Shown here one piece after another: positions 30,913-40,521 of a DNA stretch of 64,000 nucleotides (the stretch's first letter is position 1; each line of letters starts with the position of its first letter). The translations under genes and the position numbers were made by a program. The stretch is from Ralstonia sp. RRA (GTDB taxonomy: Bacteria > Pseudomonadota > Gammaproteobacteria > Burkholderiales > Burkholderiaceae): NCBI RefSeq assembly GCF_037023145.1, contig NZ_CP146092.1:1302001-1366000 (forward strand), given 5' to 3'. The notes beneath the pieces are model-generated. The model was not told the DNA's origin. It did no database searches and worked only from the letters and a program-made list of their open reading frames with translations.

Positions 30913-32889
30913 ATGCTAGGAAAGCTCAATCTTCAAGCCATTCCACTGCACGAGCCCATCATCATGGTGGTGATGGTTGCTGTGCTGCTCGGGGGTGCCG
31001 CACTGGTGGCGGCCATCACGTACTTCGGCAAATGGAAGTACCTGTGGACCGAATGGATCTGCTCGGTCGACCACAAGAAGATCGGCGTCATGTACATCAT
31101 CATGGCGCTGATCATGCTGCTGCGAGGCTTTGCTGACGCCATCATGATGCGCGCCCAGCAGGCCATCGCTTACGGCGATGCTGCGGGCTACCTGCCGCCG
31201 CACCACTACGACCAGATCTTCACCGCGCACGGCGTGATCATGATCTTCTTCGTGGCCACGCCGCTGGTGCTCGGCCTGATGAACGTGATCGTGCCGCTGC
31301 AGATCGGCGCGCGCGATGTGGCCTTCCCGTTCGTCAATTCGCTGAGCTTCTGGCTCTCGGCCATGGGCGCGGTGCTGGTCATGCTGTCGATGTTCGTGGG
31401 CGACTTTGCCGCCACGGGCTGGGTGGCCTATCCGCCGCTGTCCGAGCTGGGATACAGCCCGACACCCGGAGTCGACTACTACATCTGGTCATTGCAGATA
31501 TCCGGCCTGGGTACCACGCTCACCGGCATCAACTTCATCGTCACCATCCTGCGCATGCGTGCACCGACGATGGGCCTGATGAAGATGCCGGTGTTCACCT
31601 GGACGGCGCTGATCACCAACATCCTGATCCTGGCGATCTTCCCGGTGCTGACCGCCACGCTCGCGCTGCTCACGGCTGACCGCGTGCTCGGCATGCACTT
31701 CTTCACCAACGAGCTGGGCGGCAACGCCATGATGTACGTGAACCTGATCTGGGTGTGGGGACACCCCGAGGTCTACGTGCTGATCCTGCCGGCCTTCGGT
31801 GCCTTCTCGGAGATCATCGCCACCTTCTCGCGCAAGCCGCTGTTCGGCTACAAGTCGATGGTGTACGCCACCTCGTCGATCGGCGTGTTGTCGTTCTTCG
31901 TGTGGCTGCACCACTTCTTCACCATGGGCTCGGGGGCCAACGTCAACGCCTTCTTCGGGATCATGACGTCGATCATCTCGATCCCCACCGGCGTGAAGCT
32001 GTTCAACTGGCTCTTCACGATGTATCGCGGCCGCATCCGCTACCACTCCGCAACGCTGTGGACGATCGGCTTTATGGTGACGTTTGCCGTGGGCGGCATG
32101 ACCGGCGTGCTGCTGGCTGTGCCCGGTGCCGACTTCGTGCTGCACAACAGCCTGTTCCTGGTGGCGCACTTCCACAACGTGATCATCGGCGGCGTCGTGT
32201 TCGGCTGCCTGGCCGGCATCAGCTTCTGGTTCCCGAAGGTGTTCGGTTTCACGCTCAACGAGCGTTGGGGCAAGATTTCGTTCTGGTGCTGGCTGGTGGG
32301 CTTCTTCCTGGCCTTCATGCCGCTGTACGTGCTCGGCTTCAAGGGCATGACGCGCCGGATGAACCACTATGCCAACGTCGACTGGCATCCGTATCTTGTG
32401 GTGGCACTGGTGGGCGCGGCTGTCATCGGCATGGGCATCCTCGCCATGCTGGTGCAACTGGTGGTGAGCATTCGCGACCGCCACCAGAACCGCGACCTCA
32501 CCGGTGACCCTTGGGATGCTCGCAGCCTGGAGTGGTCGACCGCCTCGCCCGCGCCGTTCTACAACTTCGCGCACGTCCCGACCATCACGTCACTCGAACA
32601 GCACTGGGACGACAAGGAATCCGGCAAGGCCTGGAAGCAGCCGGACCGCTACGAAGACATCCACATGCCGCGCAACACGGCGTCGGGTTTCATCGTCTCG
32701 TGCTTCGGCCTGCTGCTGAGCTTTGCGGTGGTCTGGCACATGTGGGCGATTGCGATTGCCGGCCTGGTCGGCGCCATCGCGACCTTCATCCTGCGCAGCT
32801 ACGACCGCGACACCGACTACTACGTGCCGGCCGCCGAGGTCGAGCGCATTGAGCGCGCCCGCTACGTCCAACTGCAGAACGCTGCCTGA
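30913..32889 (+). CDS. cyoB: Cytochrome bo3 ubiquinol oxidase subunit I
   Basis: Catalytic heme-copper subunit, 658 residues, with fifteen predicted membrane spans. It carries the low-spin heme ligand region '[15 protein letters not shown]', the CuB/cross-linked Tyr motif '[14 protein letters not shown]' (about residues 278-291), the His pair 'LHHFFTMG' and the heme ligands in '[12 protein letters not shown]'. It reduces O2 to water with proton pumping. The start is 3 bp after the cyoA stop, showing tight coupling. The sequence agrees with the bo3-type (A-family) oxidases. Confidence 0.97.
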   Translation: MLGKLNLQAIPLHEPIIMVVMVAVLLGGAALVAAITYFGKWKYLWTEWICSVDHKKIGVMYIIMALIMLLRGFADAIMMRAQQAIAYGDAAGYLPPHHYDQIFTAHGVIMIFFVATPLVLGLMNVIVPLQIGARDVAFPFVNSLSFWLSAMGAVLVMLSMFVGDFAATGWVAYPPLSELGYSPTPGVDYYIWSLQISGLGTTLTGINFIVTILRMRAPTMGLMKMPVFTWTALITNILILAIFPVLTATLALLTADRVLGMHFFTNELGGNAMMYVNLIWVWGHPEVYVLILPAFGAFSEIIATFSRKPLFGYKSMVYATSSIGVLSFFVWLHHFFTMGSGANVNAFFGIMTSIISIPTGVKLFNWLFTMYRGRIRYHSATLWTIGFMVTFAVGGMTGVLLAVPGADFVLHNSLFLVAHFHNVIIGGVVFGCLAGISFWFPKVFGFTLNERWGKISFWCWLVGFFLAFMPLYVLGFKGMTRRMNHYANVDWHPYLVVALVGAAVIGMGILAMLVQLVVSIRDRHQNRDLTGDPWDARSLEWSTASPAPFYNFAHVPTITSLEQHWDDKESGKAWKQPDRYEDIHMPRNTASGFIVSCFGLLLSFAVVWHMWAIAIAGLVGAIATFILRSYDRDTDYYVPAAEVERIERARYVQLQNAA

Positions 32890-32891
32890 AC

Positions 32892-33530
32892 ATGACTGCT
32901 TCACTCGCCCCCAACGTCGGCGCGGCCGGGCAGGGCACCGCCCACACCCACGCGCACGATCACGCCCATCACGACGCCAGCACCAACACCACGCTGGGCT
33001 TCTGGCTGTACCTGATGAGCGACTGCCTGATCTTCGCCGTGCTGTTCGCCACCTTCGGCGTGCTGTCGGAGAGCACCGCCGGCGGCCCCAGCGGACGCCA
33101 GCTTTTCGAGCTGCCCTTTGTGTTTGCCGAAACCATGCTGCTGCTGGTCAGCAGTTTCACCTTCGGCGTCGCCATGCTCGACCAGAGCGAGGCTGCTCGC
33201 GGCCGCGTGGTCCGCTGGCTGCTGGCCACCTTCGTGCTGGGTGCGGCCTTCGTCGGCATGGAGCTGTATGAGTTCGCGCATCTTTTGCATGAAGGCGTAG
33301 GCCCCGGCGTGAGCGCGTATCTGTCGGCGTTCTTCACGCTGGTTGGCACGCATGGTTTGCACGTGTCGTTCGGTTTGCTGTGGATCCTCGTGATGGTCCA
33401 CCAGGTGCAGCGCTTCGGGCTGGACAGTGTCACGCGCCGGCGGCTGGCATGCCTGAGCCTGTTCTGGCACTTCCTGGATCTGGTCTGGATCTGTGTGTTT
33501 ACCTTCGTCTACCTCCGGGAGTTCGCATGA
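32892..33530 (+). CDS. cyoC: Cytochrome bo3 ubiquinol oxidase subunit III
   Basis: Integral membrane subunit of 212 residues with five predicted spans. A His-rich N-terminal tail ('HTHAHDHAHHD') precedes 'TLGFWLYLMSDCLIFAVLFA', the usual subunit III opening, and 'FVETMLLLVSSFTFG'-like and 'LVGTHGLHVSFGLLW' blocks follow. It starts 2 bp after cyoB and overlaps cyoD by four bases (ATGA). The His-rich tail is common in CyoC proteins of this group, and metal binding is only a possibility. Confidence 0.94.
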   Translation: MTASLAPNVGAAGQGTAHTHAHDHAHHDASTNTTLGFWLYLMSDCLIFAVLFATFGVLSESTAGGPSGRQLFELPFVFAETMLLLVSSFTFGVAMLDQSEAARGRVVRWLLATFVLGAAFVGMELYEFAHLLHEGVGPGVSAYLSAFFTLVGTHGLHVSFGLLWILVMVHQVQRFGLDSVTRRRLACLSLFWHFLDLVWICVFTFVYLREFA

Positions 33531-33913
33531 GCACGTCCCAACTGCATGCCACTCACGTGCTGCATGCCGATACGCCCGCCGTGCACGGCAGCCTGCGCAG
33601 CTACATCTTCGGGCTGATTCTGTCCGTCGCCATGACCGCCGCAGCGTTCGGCGTGGTCATGTACGGTGGGCCGTCGTCGGCCACGACCACGGCGGCGATC
33701 GTCGGGCTGTGTGTGGCGCAACTGCTGGTCCAGCTGGCGTTCTTCCTGCACTTGGGTTTCAAGCCTGGCCAGCGTAGTAACGCCGGCATCTTCATCTGCA
33801 CGGCGCTGCTGATCGTGATCGTGGTCGCCGGGTCGCTATGGGTGATGCACAACGCCAACCTCAACATGATGCCGACCAGCATGTCAGTCGAGCGGGCGCG
33901 CGCGAAGGATTGA
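33527..33913 (+). CDS. cyoD: Cytochrome bo3 ubiquinol oxidase subunit IV
   Basis: Small subunit of 128 residues with three predicted membrane spans ('YIFGLILSVAMTAAAFGVVM', 'TTAAIVGLCVAQLLVQLAFFLHL', 'AGIFICTALLIVIVVAGSLWVMHNAN' read in parts), matching CyoD. It overlaps the cyoC stop (ATGA at 33527). The heme O synthase gene cyoE, which often follows, is absent; the next gene is an ABC binding protein. Confidence 0.92.
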   Translation: MSTSQLHATHVLHADTPAVHGSLRSYIFGLILSVAMTAAAFGVVMYGGPSSATTTAAIVGLCVAQLLVQLAFFLHLGFKPGQRSNAGIFICTALLIVIVVAGSLWVMHNANLNMMPTSMSVERARAKD

Positions 33914-34069
33914 TGGCGTGCGCGGGAAGGCGCGGAAGGAGGGGAGAGGTCACTTCGTGTCTAGCCTTCTCGGCATGCGCAAACCGTGCTGCCGAACGCA
34001 AGCGAGAGCATTGCGGTATGCGCGCGCATAAGCCCATGCTTTTTCCTTCGTTGGCGCGCGCACAGGTTT

Positions 34070-34112
34070 CCCCAATACTAAGTCGTCGCGTCTTGCGGCG
34101 CGTTGAGGTATT
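34070..34112. repeat. Spaced inverted repeat before the ABC operon
   Basis: CCAATAC (34070-34076) and GTATTGG (34106-34112) are perfect complements separated by 29 nt, 46 bp before the start of the binding-protein gene. They could be two half-sites for a regulator of the operon, or chance. Confidence 0.25.
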
Positions 34113-34157
34113 GGCGTGCCGTTAGCCCCTTGCACGTCAAACTCGATAGAACCTCCG

Positions 34158-35240
34158 ATGTCATCCCGCGCTCCCCAACGCACTTCGCGCCGCCGTGCGC
34201 TCAAGCAGCTCGCTTCACTTGCCGCGCTGGGCAGCGCGGGTCTGGGCCTGACGGCCTGTTCGCGCAGTGGCGATGGGTCGGCCGATAAATCAGCTGGTGT
34301 TTCGGGTGGCGGTCCTGCTGTCATCAAGCAGGCGGGTGACAAGGTCCGCTTCAAATATCCGGATAACCCATCGTTCGACCTGATCTACCTGGCCGATCAA
34401 CTGGGTTACTTCGATGGCACCAACACGCGCCCCAAATACATCGGCAAGGTGGCTGCGCCGCAGATCATCCCGTTGGTCGGTACCGGCGAGATCGACTTCG
34501 GCTCGCGCATGGTGCCCCTGGTGATCTCCGCCTATGCCAGCGGTGCCGACATCAAGGTGGTGGCTGCCGGTGGCAAGACGTTGGAAGAAGCGCCGCACAT
34601 GAAGTACTTCGTGCGCAAGGATTCTGGCATCCGCCAGCCCAAGGACCTGGAAGGCAAGACCATTGGCTTCAACAGTTTTGGCGCGTGCGCCGAGTTTGTG
34701 ACCAAGACCTTCCTGCGGCAGAAGGGCGTGGACGTCAACAAGGTCAACTTCGTGGTCATCCCAGACGACCAGGCCGAACAGACGCTGGTGTCCGGCAATA
34801 CCGATCTCGCCATCATCCACGCGCCGTTCTCGGGCCGTGCGGACCACGCGCAAAGCCTGGTGCGACTGTGGAGCGACTACGACCTCGACCGTGGTCTGGG
34901 TGGCATGTCGCCGTACAGCGCGCACGGCAAGTTCATCCGCGAGCAGCCTGAGGCGGTGCGCGACGTGGTGACGGCGCTGGCCAAGGCCGGCAACTGGGTT
35001 AACGCCAACCCGGAAGATGCACGCAAGCTGGTCTCGCAGCGCATCAAGCTGGAGTTGCCTTTCGTCGATCGCTTTGCCTATGTGGATGACCTCGTCATCA
35101 CCGAGCCGCCGATCCAGTACTACATCGACGTGCTGGAGCGCGAAGGCAAGCTCGCCAAAGGCAAGGTGGCTGCGCGCGACATCTACACCAACCAGTTCAA
35201 CCCCTACGCGACCGGCGCCGCCGCATCCGCAAAAGCCTGA
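34158..35240 (+). CDS. SsuA/TauA/NMT1-type ABC substrate-binding protein, probable Tat lipoprotein
   Basis: Periplasmic receptor of 360 residues. The N-terminus has a twin-arginine-like motif (SRRRALK), a hydrophobic stretch and a lipobox (LTAC), suggesting export by Tat and lipid anchoring. The mature part is of the nitrate/sulfonate/taurine class: 'SFDLIYLADQLGYF', 'VGTGEIDFGSRMVPLVISAY', 'GKTIGFNSFGACAEFVTKTFLRQKG' (in pieces) and 'TDLAIIHAPFSG'. An ATPase and permease follow at once (10-bp gap, then ATGA overlap). The substrate is unproven; the surrounding monooxygenase and sfn genes favour a sulfonate or sulfonate-like compound. Confidence 0.85.
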   Translation: MSSRAPQRTSRRRALKQLASLAALGSAGLGLTACSRSGDGSADKSAGVSGGGPAVIKQAGDKVRFKYPDNPSFDLIYLADQLGYFDGTNTRPKYIGKVAAPQIIPLVGTGEIDFGSRMVPLVISAYASGADIKVVAAGGKTLEEAPHMKYFVRKDSGIRQPKDLEGKTIGFNSFGACAEFVTKTFLRQKGVDVNKVNFVVIPDDQAEQTLVSGNTDLAIIHAPFSGRADHAQSLVRLWSDYDLDRGLGGMSPYSAHGKFIREQPEAVRDVVTALAKAGNWVNANPEDARKLVSQRIKLELPFVDRFAYVDDLVITEPPIQYYIDVLEREGKLAKGKVAARDIYTNQFNPYATGAAASAKA

Positions 35241-35250
35241 AGGTGCCGTC

Positions 35251-36165
35251 ATGAGCAGCAAGATCGTGGCCCGTGGCGTGCGCATGGATTACACCGTGCG
35301 CAACGACGCAGGGCAGACGGAAGAGGTTGCCGTGCTGCGCGATTTCGACCTCGACATCCGAGACGGCGAGTTCCTCTCAGTACTGGGGCCTTCGGGCTGC
35401 GGCAAATCGACTTTCCTCAGCATCCTGGCGGGGCTGACCGAACGCACCGGCGGCAACATCCGCATCGACGGCCATGCGCTGGCGGGCATCAACCCGCATC
35501 AGGGTGTGGTGTTCCAGGGCTATGCGCTGTTTCCGTGGCGCACGGTGCTGGAGAACATCGAAGTCGGCCTGGAGATCCGCGGCGTGCCTAAGGCGGAGCG
35601 CCGCCGCATCGCGCAGGAGCATCTTGAGCTGGTTGGCCTGACCGGTGCCGGTGCGCGCTATCCGCACGAGATCTCGGGCGGCATGAAGCAGCGCGTGGCG
35701 ATTGCCCGCTCGCTGGCCTACAAGCCCGACGTGCTGCTGATGGACGAGCCGTTTGCCGCGCTCGACGCGCAAACGCGCGAGATCCTGCAGGGCGAGCTGC
35801 TGCGCATCTGGGAGCAATACCGCAAGACCATCGTGTTCATCACCCACAGCCTGGATGAGGCGATCTTCCTGTCGGACCGCATTGCCGTCATGACGCGGCG
35901 CCCCGGTACCGTCAAGCGGATTCTGGAAATACCGCTGCCGCGTCCGCGCCTGCCTGAGCTGCGCAATTCCGAGGCCTTCGTCGCGCTGCGCCAGCAGGCG
36001 TGGGACATCCTCAAGGACGAAGTGCAGTTCGCCAACCCGAGTACCACGCCGCGCCCGCTGGGCGCCACGGCTGACCCACGCGAGCGCGCCGAAGGCGAAG
36101 TGGTACATCGCCCCACGCAACACGACACCCCTGGCGAGACCGCCATACCGGAGGCAGCTCGATGA
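35251..36165 (+). CDS. SsuB/TauB-type ABC transporter ATP-binding protein
   Basis: Cytoplasmic ATPase of 304 residues. Walker A GPSGCGKST, Q-loop 'FQGYALFPWRTVLENI', signature ISGGMKQR, Walker B VLLMDEPFAALD and switch His in 'IVFITHSLDEAIFLSD' are all present. The Q-loop with LFPW(R/K)TV is typical of nitrate/sulfonate importers. About 40 residues after the ABC domain are rich in charged residues and Pro. It overlaps the permease gene by four bases. Confidence 0.92.
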   Translation: MSSKIVARGVRMDYTVRNDAGQTEEVAVLRDFDLDIRDGEFLSVLGPSGCGKSTFLSILAGLTERTGGNIRIDGHALAGINPHQGVVFQGYALFPWRTVLENIEVGLEIRGVPKAERRRIAQEHLELVGLTGAGARYPHEISGGMKQRVAIARSLAYKPDVLLMDEPFAALDAQTREILQGELLRIWEQYRKTIVFITHSLDEAIFLSDRIAVMTRRPGTVKRILEIPLPRPRLPELRNSEAFVALRQQAWDILKDEVQFANPSTTPRPLGATADPRERAEGEVVHRPTQHDTPGETAIPEAAR

Positions 36166-36950
36166 GCGCGCGCAGATTAGCTGTCCGCCTGGGCGATCGC
36201 GCACTCGGCCTGGCCGGCGTGATCGGGTTCCTGCTGCTCTGGGAGTTGGTGCCGCGTCTGGGTATCGTGAGCGACGCCTACCTGAGCCCACCCTCGCAGG
36301 TGGTCGATGCTATCTGGCAGCTTGCGCACAGCGGGGCGCTGCTCAAGCACGTGGCGGCCAGCCTGCAGCGCTCGTTGTGGGGGCTGTTGCTGGCGATCGG
36401 GCTGGGCGTGACGCTGGGCCTGCTGATGGGCTGGTTTACGCGCTTTGAAGCCATCGTCGATCCGATCCTCCAGCTCTTCCGGCAGACCTCGGCGTTTGCG
36501 TTGTTTCCGGTGTTCATTCTCTTTCTGGGCATCGGCGAGCTGTCGAAGGTGGCCATCATCTTCTGGGCGTCGTTCTGGCCGGTGCTGCTGAGCACGATCG
36601 GCGGGGTGCGCCAGGTGGACAAGCTGCTGATCCATTCGGCCCGGTCGATGGGGGCGTCGAACCTGTTCGTGTTCCGCAAGGTGGTGTTGCCCTCGGCCAC
36701 GCCGTCGATCTTTACCGGCATCCGGCTGGCGGGCACCTATTGCGTAACCGCCCTGGTGGCGGCCGAGATGATTGGCGCGCATTCCGGGTTGGGCTTCCTC
36801 ACGCTGAACTCGCAGGAGGTGTTCCAGATTCCGACGATGTACGCGGGCATCCTGCTGCTGGCCTTGCTCGGGCTGGTGCTGAACACCATCCTGGCGCGGA
36901 TCGAGCAGCGTCTGACCCGCTGGCGCAAGGGGCTGACGCTCAATGCCTGA
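36162..36950 (+). CDS. SsuC/TauC-type ABC transporter permease
   Basis: Integral membrane subunit of 262 residues with about six predicted spans. The EAA loop region ('HSARSMGASNLFVFRKVVLPSATPSIFTGIRLA', read in parts) and 'ETSAFALFPVFILFLGIGELSK'-like block are typical of the sulfonate/nitrate/taurine permeases. It starts inside the ATPase gene's stop (ATGA) and overlaps the next gene, a family-3 binding protein, by eight bases, so all four are translationally coupled. Confidence 0.92.
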   Translation: MSARRLAVRLGDRALGLAGVIGFLLLWELVPRLGIVSDAYLSPPSQVVDAIWQLAHSGALLKHVAASLQRSLWGLLLAIGLGVTLGLLMGWFTRFEAIVDPILQLFRQTSAFALFPVFILFLGIGELSKVAIIFWASFWPVLLSTIGGVRQVDKLLIHSARSMGASNLFVFRKVVLPSATPSIFTGIRLAGTYCVTALVAAEMIGAHSGLGFLTLNSQEVFQIPTMYAGILLLALLGLVLNTILARIEQRLTRWRKGLTLNA

Positions 36951-37923
36951 GCCGGCGCAAGTATGGCGCCGGCCAGCTTTAACGGGCGGTGCACGCGTGC
37001 CGTCCAAGCGGCGCCGGTCGCTGGCGGCCGCAGCTGTGGCTTTTGCTGCAACAGGCGCGCTGGCATGGTTCGGTCTGCCAGTCCTCATCCACGATGTGCC
37101 CCACGTGCCCGAGCGTTTTCCGGCGCCTATACAGGCGTGGCTGGCGCAACATCAACCCGAGCCTGACTGGACGGCGCTGCCGCTAGGCCCCGCGTTGCGC
37201 GAGGCACAACGCCGCGGCGAGTTGGTGGTTGCCGTGCGCGCCTACGCACGCCCTGCGCCGCCCGGCGTGCCAACGCCCCTCGGGCCTGACAGTTTCGATG
37301 CTGATCTGGCGCGCACGCTGGCCCAGCACCTGCAACTCAGGCTGCGGCTGATCGGCGTGCCGGCGGATGGCCATCTGCCGGACGATGCCCCTGTCGATCT
37401 GGTGATGGCCGGCGCTGGCGCGGCGCCGGCGGCATGGCAGCCTGTGCCCACCGCCTATACCGGCGGGCAGGGCGCCCTGGTGGTGTTGCGCAACACGGTG
37501 TATCGAACCACCGACGATCTACACGGGCGCAGTGTCTGCGTCCCCCAGGGCAGCCCGTACGCGGCGGCGCTGGTTGCACGCCATGGCGCTGTGCCTCAGG
37601 CATACCCGTCGGCCATTCGCGCCATCTGGGCATTTTTGTCGGGCGACTGCCAGGCGCTGGCCGATGACGAGCGCGTGCTCGAGCGGCTGGTGCGGTTGCC
37701 CGAATGGCGCTTCTACCGAACGCTGGAGCAGGGCGTGGCGCCCGACAACGGCCAAGCGCAGATTGCCCTGCGTAGCCCGGACCCCGTCTCAGCCGCGTAT
37801 CTGGACCAGGCAGTGCGCTTCTGGAAGACCAGTGGTGCGCTGGCCCGGGCGCGCGAACAGCGCGCGGGCGATATCGTCTTTGAGGTGGCGCAATTGCAGG
37901 ATGGTCTGGTCTGCCACAACTAG
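36943..37923 (+). CDS. Family-3 type solute-binding protein with an N-terminal membrane anchor
   Basis: 326 residues. A basic N-terminus (SKRRRS) is followed by a hydrophobic helix of about 20 residues without an obvious cleavage site or lipobox, so the protein may stay anchored. The rest resembles the extracellular solute-binding family 3 (amino-acid) fold: 'GELVVAVRAYARP', 'PDSFDADLARTLAQHLQLRLRLIGV', 'VDLVMAGAG', 'LHGRSVCVPQGSPYAAALV' and 'DCQALADDERVLERL'. It overlaps the permease gene by eight bases, so this operon encodes two different types of receptor for one permease. The ligand is unknown. Confidence 0.75.
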   Translation: MPEPAQVWRRPALTGGARVPSKRRRSLAAAAVAFAATGALAWFGLPVLIHDVPHVPERFPAPIQAWLAQHQPEPDWTALPLGPALREAQRRGELVVAVRAYARPAPPGVPTPLGPDSFDADLARTLAQHLQLRLRLIGVPADGHLPDDAPVDLVMAGAGAAPAAWQPVPTAYTGGQGALVVLRNTVYRTTDDLHGRSVCVPQGSPYAAALVARHGAVPQAYPSAIRAIWAFLSGDCQALADDERVLERLVRLPEWRFYRTLEQGVAPDNGQAQIALRSPDPVSAAYLDQAVRFWKTSGALARAREQRAGDIVFEVAQLQDGLVCHN

Positions 37924-37945
37924 GCTTGGGCGGGATGGGGGCCGG

Positions 37946-38590
37946 TCAAAGACGATGATCAAACCGGCGCGCCAGGCGTTCCCCGCCCAGTTGCACCAGC
38001 GTCACCAGCACAATCAGGATGGCGATCACGTTGAACATGACCGCGGTTTCGTAGCGCTCATAGCCGTAGCGGATGGCCAGATCGCCCAGGCCGCCTGCAC
38101 CAACCGCGCCGGCCATCGCAGAAGCGCCGATCATGGCGATGACCGTGACGGTCGCACCGCCAACGAGGGCCGGTAACGCCTCGGGCAACAGCACATGGCG
38201 CACGATGTGCCAACGGCGGCAGCCCATGGCACGCGCGGCCTCCACCAGGCCATGATCGACCTCGTTCAGCCCCACTTGCGAAACGCGCGCGAAGAACGGG
38301 ATCAGATGGGCGCTCAGGGGCACCACCGCTGCCCAGGTGCCCATCGTGGTGCCGACAATCAGCCGCGTGACCGGCAGCATGGCCACCAGCAGGATGATGA
38401 ACGGGATCGAGCGGAAGGTATTGACCAGTACCGACAGCGTCCGATGCAGACGGGGCTGTGGCCGCAGACCGCCCGGCGCCGTCAGCGTGAGCACGATGGC
38501 CAGCGTCAGGCCGACGACAAAGACCACCAGGCATGCACTGCTGACCATCAGCAGCGTCTCGCCCAGTGCGCGCAGGTATTTTTCAAGCAT
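37946..38590 (-). CDS. metI: D-methionine ABC transporter permease MetI
   Basis: Inner-membrane permease of 214 residues with five predicted spans. '[20 protein letters not shown]', '[25 protein letters not shown]' (in parts) and the EAA loop '[30 protein letters not shown]' (in parts) are typical of MetI, as is '[27 protein letters not shown]'. Start: ATG at 38590, overlapping the metN stop by eight bases. Last gene of metQ-metN-metI on the minus strand. Confidence 0.94.
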   Translation of the reverse strand: MLEKYLRALGETLLMVSSACLVVFVVGLTLAIVLTLTAPGGLRPQPRLHRTLSVLVNTFRSIPFIILLVAMLPVTRLIVGTTMGTWAAVVPLSAHLIPFFARVSQVGLNEVDHGLVEAARAMGCRRWHIVRHVLLPEALPALVGGATVTVIAMIGASAMAGAVGAGGLGDLAIRYGYERYETAVMFNVIAILIVLVTLVQLGGERLARRFDHRL

Positions 38591-39443
38591 GGGCGTAGGT
38601 GCGTTCGGATCGGTCTTGGGGGTGCGTGTGCGGGGCCCGCGCAACCGATGCGCCATCGGCCGAAGCGGCCCATCGCTGGCGCAACGGGCGCAGCAGCGCC
38701 AGCGTGGCTTCGGCGTGGGGGGCGGCAAAGACGTGGTTGACGGTGCCGTGTTCGACCACGCGGCCGTGATCGAGCACCAGCACGCGATCGCAAGCATCGC
38801 GGATCACCGCCATATCGTGCGTGACCAGCACCACCGTCAGTGCAAGGCGGTGGTTGATGTCGCGCAGCAGCGCCAGGATCTGCTCCGTGGTCTCGGGGTC
38901 CAAGGCGGAGGTGGCCTCGTCGCACAGCAGGATCTCCGGCCGATGCACCAGCGCACGGGCGATGCCCACGCGCTGCTTCTGGCCGCCCGACAGCTTGGCC
39001 GGATAGACGTGCGCCTTGTCCGCGAGGCCGACCAGTTCAAGCAGCTCCGTGACGCGAGCGGCGATGGCATCGCGCGGCACGCTCGCCACGCGCAGGGGCA
39101 GGGCCACGTTCTCGAACACGGTCTTGGCCGAGAGCAGGTTGAAGTGCTGAAAGATCATGCCGATGCGACGGCGCAGCGTGACCAGGCCGTCTTCATCCAG
39201 GGTGCTGATATCGGCACCGTCGATGCGGACCTGCCCGGCATCGGGGCGCTCGAGCATGTTGATCGTGCGTAGCAGCGTCGATTTGCCCGCGCCGCTGCGC
39301 CCGATGATGCCGAATACCTCGCCGCGGGCAATGTTGAACGAGATGCCATCGAGTGCCAGCGCACTCGCCCCGGGATACGTCTTGTCGACACGCTCGAATG
39401 TGATGTGCGGCGGGCGGTCTGGCAATGCGGTGAGATGCGTCAC
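38583..39443 (-). CDS. metN: Methionine ABC transporter ATPase MetN, lacking the C-terminal NIL domain
   Basis: ATPase of 286 residues. Walker [11 protein letters not shown]-loop '[21 protein letters not shown]', signature LSGGQKQR and Walker [13 protein letters not shown] match MetN, including '[17 protein letters not shown]'. MetN proteins normally have about 340 residues and end in an ACT-like NIL domain that binds methionine and inhibits transport. Here the protein stops soon after '[22 protein letters not shown]' with an unrelated His/Arg-rich tail of about 30 residues. The start is a GTG at 39443; no nearby ATG gives a better N-terminus. Confidence 0.9.
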   Translation of the reverse strand: MTHLTALPDRPPHITFERVDKTYPGASALALDGISFNIARGEVFGIIGRSGAGKSTLLRTINMLERPDAGQVRIDGADISTLDEDGLVTLRRRIGMIFQHFNLLSAKTVFENVALPLRVASVPRDAIAARVTELLELVGLADKAHVYPAKLSGGQKQRVGIARALVHRPEILLCDEATSALDPETTEQILALLRDINHRLALTVVLVTHDMAVIRDACDRVLVLDHGRVVEHGTVNHVFAAPHAEATLALLRPLRQRWAASADGASVARAPHTHPQDRSERTYAHA

Positions 39444-39490
39444 GATGCGGGCTCTGCGAAAGGCGGCCGGGCGTGCCCCCGGCCCTGGTT

Positions 39491-40312
39491 TCAGAATGCC
39501 GGGATCACCGAGCCTTGATATTTGCTCAGGATGAACTGCCGGACCTCTTCCGACTGATAGGCCTTTACCAGCGGTGCCACCCACGGGGCGTTCTTGTCTT
39601 GCTCGCGCACGACAATGATGTTCACGTACGGGTTGTGCTCCTTTTTCTCCACTGCAATGCCGTCGCGCGTGGCGATCAGGCCGGCCTGGTAGGCAAAGGT
39701 GTTGACGATGGCGGCGGTATCCACGTCCGGCAATGAGCGCGCCAGCACCACCGAGGCGCTCTCCACCCATTCGAGCTTCTTCGGATTGGCGGTCACGTCA
39801 GCCAGCGTTGCCGTGCCGGTATACGGGTCGAAGCCGTCGCGCAGCTTAATCAGGCCGTGGTCACGCAGGATGACGAGCGCGCGGGTCTGGTTGCTCGGGT
39901 CATTCGGCAGGCCGATACGGGCGCCGACCGGCAACGCCTCGAGCGACTTGTATTTGCGCGAATAGAAGGCGATGGGCGAGATGAGCGTATTGCCCACCGT
40001 CGCCAGCTTGTAGCCGCGCTGCTTGATCTGGTCGCGCAGGAAGGGGATGTGCTGGAACGCGTTGGCATCCAGGTCGCCGTTGTTGAGCGCCTCGTTCGGG
40101 CTGGCCGTGCCGGTGATGACGATGGGCTGCACCTTGAGCCCCTGCTTCTCGGCCACGCGGGTCACCACTTCCCAGATTTCTTCATCGACACCGCCGCGCA
40201 CGCCGACCTTGATCGGCTTGTCAGCCGCCAGTGCGGGACCGGCTCCGAGGGTGATGGCGGCCATAGTGGCCATGGTGGCCAGAAGTGCTTGGAGGAGCGA
40301 GCGTCGTTTCAT
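39491..40312 (-). CDS. metQ: Methionine-binding protein MetQ
   Basis: Periplasmic receptor of the NlpA/MetQ family, 273 residues. A cleavable signal peptide (MKRRSLLQ... ending AGPALA) has no lipobox Cys, unlike many MetQ lipoproteins. Typical blocks are '[15 protein letters not shown]', '[11 protein letters not shown]', '[21 protein letters not shown]', '[17 protein letters not shown]' and 'NTFAYQAGL'. First gene of the metQNI operon (47-bp gap to metN) and divergent from a flavin monooxygenase gene. Confidence 0.93.
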   Translation of the reverse strand: MKRRSLLQALLATMATMAAITLGAGPALAADKPIKVGVRGGVDEEIWEVVTRVAEKQGLKVQPIVITGTASPNEALNNGDLDANAFQHIPFLRDQIKQRGYKLATVGNTLISPIAFYSRKYKSLEALPVGARIGLPNDPSNQTRALVILRDHGLIKLRDGFDPYTGTATLADVTANPKKLEWVESASVVLARSLPDVDTAAIVNTFAYQAGLIATRDGIAVEKKEHNPYVNIIVVREQDKNAPWVAPLVKAYQSEEVRQFILSKYQGSVIPAF

Positions 40313-40521
40313 GGTGATGGTGATGTTCTGGACAAGGAAGCGAGTTGCCAGTCTAGGGTGGGGCGGTCTGATGGGTCCAAGAACAAAACCGAGCTTGCAA
40401 ATTCATCGGATGCGGCTGCCCCGGGCGCGTGGGCAATCCGCATATCGAACCAAGGATTGCTTCGTTAGCGCTGTGCGGCAGGGCCGGTAAGGTGACTGCT
40501 TGTCCATGAGCGGAGCACGCC

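Noticed and set aside
40481..40500. GG-N10-GC sigma-54-like element before the LLM gene at 40522
   Set aside because: The -24/-12 match is poor and the implied transcription start would coincide with the ribosome-binding site.
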